From Porites lobata (Eukaryota; Cnidaria; Anthozoa; Scleractinia; Poritidae): a stretch of DNA of 64,000 nucleotides. Shown one piece after another: positions 54,831 through 64,000 of this stretch. The notes beneath the pieces were generated by a model. The model was given only the letters and a program-made list of their open reading frames with translations. It ran no database searches and had not been told where the DNA came from. The DNA is taken from NCBI GenBank assembly GCA_942486035.1, contig CALNXK010000002.1, positions 3,298,501-3,362,500 on the forward strand. The letters run 5' to 3'. The translations under genes and the position numbers were made by a program. The stretch's first letter is position 1; each line of letters opens with the position of its first letter.

Positions 54831-57800
54831 TTAATAAGGAATGGGTAACTTTAGGTTCTAATTCCTCCTACTTTGGAAATTATCGACATGGCCGGTTTTT
54901 GGGTGCCTCGGACCGGCGCCATATTGGTTAATAGAAGCTGCTTTTGCGCCTTCGACTACAACCCTGTCTTCAAAGCTAATCTTCCTTTGCCAATACAGAT
55001 TGAAAGAACAATCCCTCTTTATTGTATTTTTAGAAACTACTTCGAAATTGATAACGTTTTCGCAACGATCGATTAAACTTTTGGTGGGTATACTTTTTGA
55101 ATTTTTTACACCCGCAAAATTAACAGAATTTTAAAGGCGTATATCTCTTTTGCCACATCGCATTGAAGCTTGCCAATCTGCTTGAATACTCACTGTTTGT
55201 AGTTAAATCGAGTTCATTAATAAAAAAATTGGGCAAATTTAACGGAGCAGAAACAAAAGTAATGAATGGAAGACTGTTCTAGCGACTTTGTCAATAATCT
55301 GTACACCGAATACTCGCCAGGTGTTGCCAAAATTACAATCGATAATAGAGTTTCTGTCATTAAATCTGAGTGATCTGTGTAATAAAATTAGCCTCTGTAA
55401 TATAATCGATAACTCTGCTGCGAAAAACAGTATAAAAAAGGCAGATTGTATAACGAAAAAGGAAAATGAATTTGTTATGTTTATGCTATGACCCGTAAAC
55501 AAAATTCAACCATCACAGTCGAACTGGAATTTTCCTGATTTTCCTCCAGTTCCTTTACCGAAACCAGAGCTTTTAAAATTAACCATAGTAATGAAAATTG
55601 AGATGTATTACCTTACTCGACGACAAAGTTGCCAGTTTCCACCTTGATCGAAAAAAAGTAATATTTTCCCACGCATATCGCGGGTCGTCACGTTCCTTGC
55701 CTGGCGTTACAACTCACGTGAAACCGTCTGGTTTCAAACAACTGAACTGAAGAATCCGTGAAAATCTTAGCCAGGCAATAAATAATGGAAGTTGATATAA
55801 GTTATCATTATTAGTGAGCGAGGATCGATGCGATGATAGTTCCAGCTACATGTGTTTACAGCGTTTGAAGATTTACTCAAAACTCATGAGACATGAGCCC
55901 TTGAAATAAACATCATTACTTCCGGTTTTAAAAATTGGGAGTTGGCAAAGTAATGAATAGACTCATTCTACCTTGTACACCGTTAACAACGGTTCCGTGT
56001 ACAATTTTCAGGTATTTTGTCTCAATCACGAAGCCCGTTTTGAGGAGATTCTTGATAAACAGAAAAATTGGTTTGGAAGAGGTTAAGAAGAATGAGGGAT
56101 GAGCCCGGGACAGCAAAAACCACAGTCACCCCACCGAAGGGCTTTAAAACTGTGCGCAAATGCCTCACCCTAGGGACAATTCCAGATTTTTGTTTCCTTG
56201 AAAAAGCTTAAAATCGCTAGACAATGCATGGACAACTCCTCACAGTCCTAATTCAAAATAGTGTAAACAGCAAAGAAAGTTCAGTTAGAGACCAGAGTGT
56301 TTATCCGATATCGCGAACAATAAGGAGTGATTGAAGATGTGTCCGCAGTTTAAGGTAAAATCATTTACCATGCTCACGGACCTTTCGAAAACATAAGTGT
56401 ACCGATTGACGTAATATCAGTGGTAAAAAACGAACGCTTTTTACTGTGGGACGATGACGTCGTCTTCACTCTGGTATCCAGAATTTCAAACAGTCAAAAC
56501 CTAGTAATTTTCTCTGCTCGTCAAATGAAAAACGCCTCTGAGGGCAAGTAGTGGTAATGTGCTTGTTAGTAAGACGTCCAACATAAGGAGACATTCATAA
56601 TCAACTCGGTTAATGCATTGATAAAGGGAAACTTTCTCCTTTACCCTTAGGGACAGAGTTCAAAGGCGCAAAAGTTTTTAGTTCAGCTCTAGCATGTGTT
56701 GTCTAGCGATTTGCCTTGAGCTTCTCTAAATTTTCCAGATCAAACAAGCTGTGCCCATCGTACATAATCTTGTCTGGGCTCCCCTTGAAAAATTGCAATT
56801 CATCAGATGCCTTCAAGTTCATCCTCCGCCGCGACAACTTTGTGATCTATTTTAATGGGTGGTTTTCTGGAACTATCCTATGGCTTGTCCTTTCTGGTCG
56901 TCACTATATTAGCGAACATGTTTCAATTTCTCTCCAGCAAAAGTCTCTATCAGGAGCGTAGCCAGGACATTCCAGGTGTGCGGAAAAGTTCCAAAACTTA
57001 CCCTAACATCTTACTCAGTTCTCTCGCAACGTTTCCACACTACATTTGCTAATTCTGTTAACTAGGTGAGGTTGTGCGTGGATGAAATGGCACTTGCAAT
57101 CGGTGAGAAAATTAGGTTAGACACTTTACCCTCAAGGACGACTCTTACGTTTTGCTGACACTTTCTACCTTAGAAGAGATAAGTGAAGCTTTGCCTTCCC
57201 CACTCCGTGTAAAAAAATGTCGTTCGGCTGTTCAAACTACTTTTAGAAGACAACAAACTTCCCAACTTTAATTTTTAATAAAGGTATAAGGGTAGGAATC
57301 CAAATTGTTTTGGAGTATTTCACTGATTTTAACACGATGATTGTAAAGTAGTGTCTAGTGAGTACGGGGGCTAATGACCCATCGTAAAAATCTGAAATTG
57401 AAAACAAAAATCTTGTATAACCGAGTAGTACACAATTTTAGTTATTTTATTGAGTTGTGAAAAATCACAAATTTGTTTCTTCTTGAATGTGTTATACTCT
57501 CATCCATTCAGTCTTTCCGATATGCCCGTCGGATAGCGGATCGAAGTTAACGTAAATGATCGATTACCTGAAAAGAAGCTACCATCCTAACTTTCCACCT
57601 TCGGGTCTTTTCCCTAGCCATAATTTTTTTCCCTCAAGGAATTTTTCTCTGTTTTACATAATAATTGGTCTTGCATTCAGCTTATTGATTTTGAGAGCCT
57701 AGTCCTATGCCGTATTCTGATGCGATCTACTTTATGTAGCTTTCCCCCCATCTAACAGCTCCTTACTGAACAAAAACGGCTTTAATTGAGTCTATTCAAA

Positions 57801-60266
57801 GAACTAGCCAATATTTTTGCAGGGGTAAGCACAATGTTCCTAATTCCCCCTAGTCCCCTTCTTAGACGCTTTCATGTGCATCAGGTGTTAAATTTTCTTT
57901 TCATAAGCTCCAATGCTCATAATCGCGCATTCTGATGTCATTTATGCTTAAAAAATTAAAAATTAGTTTATCGAAGAAAGAGTGAATTAAAGGTGTCATG
58001 AGGCGTTTGTGATTTCATGAACTATTTGACGCGGTCCTTTTCTTACGGCTTATGTCCGTTGGTGAAATCGCTACTTGGGTTTTCTTGGATTGAAAAGGGC
58101 GGGCTCTTTCTAAACGTGGCGTTGTTTATGGGACCTTAGTATTCAGAACAGAATCAGTCGATGGCAAACAACGAAAAGGCTTTTATGTGGTAAGTTACAG
58201 TGATGAACCTTGCCTCGAGATGGTCATATTTTTGTACATACCTTCATGCAATTCAGTGTTGGTCTGAAAATTTTTTGTTATGGATGGGGGAAGGGTGGGG
58301 GGGGGGAGAGATCAGAACATGTACCTCGTGTTGTTTACGAGACATTAAAGTAATGAAAACTGTTAAACAGTCTTCTACAAATCAAAATAGTTGCAAATGC
58401 TTACGGGAGGCCCTAACTATATGATGATAAGAAGGGCTATATTTGGAAAGGTGCATGGTCGTGGAGTTAAGGAGATTTGACTAATCAACCAATTTCCGGC
58501 TAAACATAAGGGCGTGACCAGTGGCCCCAAAATTGTGTTCGCTCGCCCCGGGCTGGCTCGACTTTTGGGATACGGTTATGGGGTTATAAACAATGAGTTC
58601 ATCATCTATATAGCCTACTCGCCCCACGTGACTGCATTTCGCTTTTCAGAGACCCATCAGTTACTGTATGACCCTCTCCGATCAGATTTTATGTCCGTGG
58701 TACTGGTGGTGAGGTCAGTCTACAAGCAGAGTCGTGAAAAACACCGCCACTTGAGCCTTTACGTTCAAAACATTCCTGGCTATCGGAAAAAAAAAGAAGG
58801 AGCTTTTAAAAATACTAAATAAAATGTCATTTCAAATATCACTTTGTCACCGTTCGAAAATTATTGTGAATCAGACCGAATGAAAGTTCACTCAAAGAGG
58901 GGAGGGGGAGGGGGTTGGTAGTTCTAAACAGTTCCAGTTAGCTAGAAAATTAAAAGTTACGAAAAAATAGTGGGCGAACTGCAGAATACATGCAAGAATG
59001 AGACAGAAAATAGAAAACAACTTCCTGTTCAAATTCGGGGGAAAGGTTTAATAGCGTCAAGAAGACTGAACTTGATTGAGGTTGTTCATTTCAGTTCCGT
59101 TCCAGCGTGCAGTTCATTGTCCTCCTAAAAATAGCTTCGTCTCCCACCGATCATTCCATGTCATATTTTGCGGACTTATTATTCAGTAATGACGGTACGA
59201 TCAGGTAATTTGACTTGATGAGTTCTTTAATTTCATTTCATGTACTAGTTTTATATCTTACGCTGGAAAGATCTGTCAAACAGTGTACATTAGCAAAGGT
59301 AGGTTCCTGTTTACACGTGTAATTATCGAATACCATACAATTTGCATAAAGCTACAGTGCACGGTTGGTTTTTCTAGCCTTTTGATTAAAATTGACAACG
59401 TTTGCGTTACCTTTGCCTAAGAAAATATGTAATTTGTAGCTGTATACAGCGAAATACTACAGAGAAAATACTATCTGTGCAGTACACGAGCGGCTCCCGA
59501 TTGGTCTGGGAAATCGAAGAGCGAACTTGAGCTAGTACCGTGTGTAACAAAATTTATAATTTTCATTTTAGCGCCTATTTCAAGCTCTTCGCAAGATCAG
59601 AATCAAAAGATCATCTGTTTACATTTCAAGGGAGGGTTTTTTAAGCGATAGATAGGGTTTAAGAGGCACGATCAATTTTTAAAGAATTTTCTTTTCAAAT
59701 ATTCACCGAATTTTGTTTTGAAGTTTTAGCGGCCAAGTGGCTGAACCACTGCGCATTCATGCAATCATATTTCTGTTCCGTTGCATTTGCCCAATTATTT
59801 TATTCAACAATCTAACTTAGCTATAAACAAACTATGTTTAGTTAAAATGGCTTAGTCTAAATCGATGTGGCATGGGTGATATTGGCCTTCCAATTTCTAC
59901 CAAATTTGTGTACCGTTTAAGTACCGAAAAAGTGCTGTGAGAAGTTATAGCCGTTCGTAGCTCAGGCTTAACCATTTTCAGATAAGAGTCGGTAAATGAA
60001 AGGAGGAAGGATAGTTGTTTGCAACTGTATGAGTCACGATTAAGTTATTTTAATGATAAGGCTAGAATTAATTACTGTAAATCTCCTTCAGTTCACCAAC
60101 ATGGCCGCCGCTCGAGGCCTCGTCAAAACTGTCATTCCTGTATCTCTGAAACCAACGAGAATTCGAACCTTAGAATATGCATTCAGTATTTAGGACACCA
60201 TTCTAAGACTACATGCCAAAAATCAGCCAAATCGATGAGGTACCGTGTCAGGCCGAAGTTCGAATT
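54831..60266. other. Long stretch without a confirmed gene
   Basis: Two weak plus-strand exon candidates (58161-58189 and 59095-59204) are discussed in the findings. Otherwise short open frames lack recognisable domains. A fragment of the GGGGCGTAGCCAG family lies near 56954-56975 and G-rich tracts near 58290 and 58895. Confidence 0.35.
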
Positions 60267-62381
60267 TTACAGAAAATCACTCTTAAGGTGAGCGAGCGCT
60301 TCATCACTGCTGTTAGTTTGTATGATAATCCTTGCCGCATGTCTCTGTAATTTTTCTATATTATCAGCATTCGTGCGTCGGCAACAGTTCCAAACGGTAT
60401 CACAATAATCAAGAACAGGAAAAATAAATGATCTGTAAATTATACCAGCAGTATGCATACTAATATTCCGCCTGGTACGGCCAAGAATTCCTATTCTCTT
60501 AAGCCCCATTTACACGGCCGAAAATTTTTGGCACGGCTCGGATGAAAAAAGTACGCGTACCACAAAAATTGGTTCGGCACGGATAGTTTTAGTCGTGTAA
60601 ACGACTTTGCCCCATTCGTGCCGGACCAAAATTTCACCCGTGCTCGGACCATGTCGAGAGGTAGTCCGAGCACGGATATAAACTGGTACGCGATCCTGAA
60701 AATCTAGCCCAGCTCGGATAAAGTGTGCAGTGTAAACGATTAGCCGTGCCGAGCTAACTTTTCTCTGATGACCCTTCGTGCCTTTGGTCAGCACCAATTT
60801 GGAAGAGCATGTACAGATGAGCTTTTTCGTTAGTTCAATATAATCCAAAAGTTCAATAAACATGACAGTGGTTTAATGACCACACGTTAGTTCATTGATG
60901 AGCGTGGACAACATGCAGCTGCGGGGGAAATAGCCACAAATACGTTAGAATTTTTTTATATAAATGTGTAGCATTAACTAAGTGGCAAATACTTTTTCGT
61001 TAGTTCAGTGTGTTCAATAACCACACAATAATCAATAACCGCACCAGTATTCAATGACCACCCATTTGTTCCTTGTGCGTAGACTACATGCAGCTGTGGG
61101 AATTCTAAGAACTTTTCGTCCGCCATGTTTTTACAGAGGAAGCAGCATGCGCACTACGCAAGAATCGAGTACGCTGGCCGAGATTTTGAGCCTTTTACCC
61201 GTACCAAATCATAATTTCACATCGTTTAGCACGGTAGAAAAAAGAACGTGTAAATGAGTAATCAGTACTATTTTTTGGGTACGCGTACCACTTTCATCCA
61301 AGCCGCGCCAAAAATTTTCCGCCGTGTAAATGGGGCTTTAGTAACTTTGCTTATTAAATAATTCACGTGTGCGTTCCATGAAAGCGACTCATCCAAAAAA
61401 ATTACTCCTAGGTATTTATACTCAGCAACCCGTGTTAGCTCCTTGCCATCGATATTCACAGAGAGATTAGCAGTTGCTAACCTAGAACCAGTACCAAATA
61501 AAACACATTCTGTTTTGCCTTGGTGAATGAAAAGACTGTTGTTTACAAGCCAGTCATTAACCTTGGCAAGTTCACTGGTAAGAACACTACTGATTTCTTG
61601 GGCATTCCTAGCGGTGAAATACATAACTGTATCGTCAGCGTACATCAGAATCTGGCATCGTTCTAGAACAATAGGCAGATCGTTGACAAACAGGACAAAG
61701 AGTAAAGGGCCAAGAATTGACCCTTGCAGGACACCTGATGTAATAAGACATGGATCAGAGATTTCTTTACCAAAATTCACGAGTTGTTTTCGGTCTGTCG
61801 GGTAGTTTCGGAACCAGTCTAACTAAACGTCCTTAAGTCCATATGACTCTAGTTTGCTAATAGGTATTTCGTGATCAACAGAGTCAAATGCCTTGCGCAA
61901 GTCAATAAATACCGCTCCAGTGAGCAATCCAATGTCAATGCCACTTCGGATGTAATCTGAAAAGGCAATAGCGGCAAATTCAGTTGAATGGTTCCTTCTG
62001 AAGCCACCGTGGAAAGGGCTGCGCAGCTTATGTTCGCTTAGAAACCTATGTAGTTGATGATGTACAACCCTCTCCAACACTTTGGACACAACTGGTAAAA
62101 CCGAAATTAGACGGTAATTATCCATATCGGTAGACATTCCTTTCTTATACAGTGGGCTTATTTTTGCGTACTTCCACTCACTCGGCACTGTTCCTTCCCT
62201 GCGACAATGATTCATTTACAATTCGAGTCAGCGCTTTGGCAACAACCACTGCAGCGTCCTTCAACATACGCGGAGATATATTGTCAAGACCACTAGCCTT
62301 GCTTGCTTTGAGACCTTGAAGTGTCTTTACAATCAGCGACTCATTTACCAATTCAAATTTAAAATTTGGTACCATACCCAA
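60267..62381 (-). pseudogene. Non-LTR retrotransposon RT relic, interrupted by a MITE
   Basis: The minus strand encodes, in order, LKASKASGLDNISPRMLKDA, PSEWKYAKISPLYKKG, VFIDLRKAFDSVDHE, SGVLQGSILGPLLFVLFVND, the catalytic YADDTVMYF, YKYLGVIFLDESLSWNAHVN, then, beyond an 836-bp insertion, RIGILGRTRRNIS and VLDYCDTVWNCC. A frameshift lies near 62200 and one in-frame stop near 61827, so it is dead irrespective of the insertion. It resembles CR1/L2/Jockey-like elements and differs from the copy at 36380. Both ends are truncated. Confidence 0.85.
60502..61337. mobile_element. 836-bp TIR element inserted in a LINE, TTA duplication
   Basis: The ends AGCCCCATTTACACGGC and GCCGTGTAAATGGGGCT continue as an imperfect mirror for about 60 bp (GAAAATTTTTGGC, GGATGAAA, GTACGCGTACC). 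TTA flanks both ends (60499-60501, 61338-61340). Taking out the element and one TTA makes the LINE reading frame continuous (VTK to RIGILGR), which proves the boundaries. No transposase. PIF/Harbinger type is inferred from the target. Confidence 0.9.
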
Positions 62382-62741
62382 CCAAAAAAAAAAAAACTAC
62401 AAATATGTAAATCAACATATGATACCCTTCATTAATAACCAGAAACTCATCACGTGCTAGGCAACCACTGTCTCGTCGTCGACTACAGGTTAAAATAGAA
62501 AATATCTATCTCTTCGAAATAATAACAAAAAAATATGGAAACTTTTTTAAAAACTGGCTTTGCCCCAATTTCTCTTGTGCCCAAAAAATCTGGGTTGCCC
62601 AAACTTTTGACTTTTTTGGGGGGGTGCGGGGGAAGGGCAGCCCGTACGCCTATGAGTGAAGTTTTAACATTCTGGCACACCTAGACATGTGACAAATTTG
62701 TCCCTTAAAATGGAGTAGCTATGCTTAACGTTATCCCTCAT

Positions 62742-62742
62742 C

Positions 62743-62786
<44 letters not shown>

Positions 62787-62812
62787 TATAATAATAATAA
62801 TAATAATAATAA
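62742..62812 (+). repeat. (AAT)n microsatellite
   Basis: About 23 AAT units with one interruption (AATTATAAT) near 62785. Confidence 0.92.
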
Positions 62813-63049
62813 ATATCTCTTCTAGTCGCGGTTGGACAAAACAATTTTCAGTTTGCCAGATTTTTTTTCTAAAATGACCCACTCTGCGCCTCAAAAGTCA
62901 AATGTTTCATTCCATGTTTGGACGGGGAAGGGGAAGGACAGGTCAAGCAATGCCTGCTAGACCATCTGTCTGCCATTTTTGAGAGTCGTACGAATTTGCT
63001 AGCCAATTTTTTCGGAATTTTTGCAAAAAATCATTCACAAAAAAATTTT

Positions 63050-63805
63050 TGTGGGACACTTAACTTGCAAATATTGCAAAAATAGCAAGAATAACAAATT
63101 TAACAAAATTCAAGAATAGGCCATTTGCACGATGGCGTCATTTTACTACTACGACCAGAATTCTCCAGGGTATTCCTTTCTTGAGCAAATTAAGGCTTTT
63201 GTTAATGAAACCTCACTGGGATTACCAAATTTAAATACGAAAGGAAAAACGAAATGAATTGTGGTGTTAGTAGTAAAAAGACGTCATCGTGCAAATGGCC
63301 CATTATAAAGCCCACAGGCAAAGCCTCGACTGAGTTCGCAAATTTCGAAACAAATCGCAAAAGTAACGTAAAGTAATAGCAAGAATTTTTCTCGTAAAAG
63401 GACTAAGTAACAAATATCGCAAGAATAGCACATTTAACAAAATTCTAGAGTTGGAAAGAGAAAAGGATAAGGAGGGTCTCGAGAAGTCCGCAAATTTCGC
63501 ACAATCGCGAAAGTACTAGAATTTTTCTTGCTATCCAAAAAGACTTAGTATAACATGCAAACATAGCACGAATAGCAAGAATAACAGAGAAAAGGCCAGG
63601 AGGGGCCTCGGGAAAGTCGCAAATTTCGCAAAAATCGCACTTAAGGTATCAGCCACCCTTTAGAAGAATTTTTCTTGCTATCTAAAAAGACCGAGTAACA
63701 CATATCGCAAAAATAGCAAGAATAGCTAAGACTGCGGGGCATTCTAGCAGAAAGAGAAAGAGAAAAGACAAAGGAGGGCCTCGAGAAGTCCGCAAATTTT
63801 TGCTA
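63050..63805 (+). repeat. Tandem array of about 147 bp, four degenerate units
   Basis: Units repeat the order TATCGCAAAAATAGCAAGAA, AGAGAAAAGG, AGGGCCTCGAGAAGTC, CGCAAATTTCGCAAAAATCG, GAATTTTTCTTGCTAT. Starts are near 63050, 63395, 63540 and 63688; the first unit is split by a small MITE. No open frame is preserved. Confidence 0.65.
63119..63301. mobile_element. Small MITE inside the 147-bp array
   Basis: GGCCATTTGCACGATGGCGT is mirrored by ACGTCATCGTGCAAATGGCC, with ACTACTA and TAGTAGT inside. About 183 bp, non-coding. Confidence 0.7.
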
Positions 63806-64000
63806 CAGCTTGCAATCCGTGTTGAATTTGTTGTTTTTGCTATATTTGCTACAGCAGTCTCCTTTAAATTTTTTTTTGCCAAAATTGCAAAAGCAATTTG
63901 CTAGCAAATTTTTTTGACAGTCTCCAATCCTGGACATAAGTGCCATTTTTTCCCTTTCAGCGGTGGAGGAAAAAAACCCACTTCTTGATTGGACTTGTCA

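Noticed and set aside
58514..58822. 102-codon open frame on the plus strand
   Set aside because: No homology recognised. It begins mid-repeat-like DNA and has no supporting signals.
62664..62894. 76-codon open frame with a long isoleucine run
   Set aside because: It is the complement of the (AAT)n microsatellite.

Overview
This is eukaryotic nuclear DNA: spliced genes with GT/AG introns, AATAAA polyadenylation signals, tRNA-derived SINEs, non-LTR retrotransposon fragments and many small terminal-inverted-repeat (TIR) elements. AT-rich, TE-dense DNA with vertebrate-like intron-rich genes suggests a non-bilaterian or invertebrate metazoan, most likely an anthozoan cnidarian such as a coral or sea anemone. 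That host call is inference; no marker gene settles it.

Four protein genes can be built from phase-consistent exons. (1) 1389-2545, minus: a small secreted-peptide gene with a TATA box, a non-coding first exon, a signal-peptide exon and an exon encoding eight consecutive arginines followed by an acidic tail (86 aa). (2) About 4162-9109, plus: a series of very small exons with matching phases, encoding an alpha-helical, armadillo-like protein whose 5' end was not found. (3) 11797-29404, minus: a six-exon Ki-67 (MKI67)-like gene, predicted 1820 aa, with an N-terminal FHA domain, an RVSF PP1-docking segment, a run of seventeen 21-residue TP-containing repeats and K167/chmadrin-like motifs. (4) 35345-51730, minus: a nine-exon CLINT1/epsinR (ENTH-domain clathrin adaptor) gene, predicted 636 aa and apparently intact.

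The rest is mostly mobile DNA. Ki-67 intron 3 (about 9.8 kb) holds a recent 1.84-kb tandem duplication; one copy was later hit by a 1.7-kb TIR element, so filled and empty sites can be compared in the same window. CLINT1 introns hold a RT-coding LINE, a degenerate Tc1-like transposase lacking its catalytic Glu, a TTAA-flanked TIR element and SINEs. From 52.5 kb to the end no complete gene was recognised. That part holds a hAT-like relic, LINE relics (one split by an 836-bp TIR element flanked by TTA), microsatellites and a 147-bp tandem array.

The two well-supported large genes are ordinary cellular genes (mitotic chromosome periphery; trans-Golgi/endosome clathrin traffic) and are not functionally linked. 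The most unusual content is the Ki-67 architecture outside vertebrates and the arginine-rich secreted peptide.
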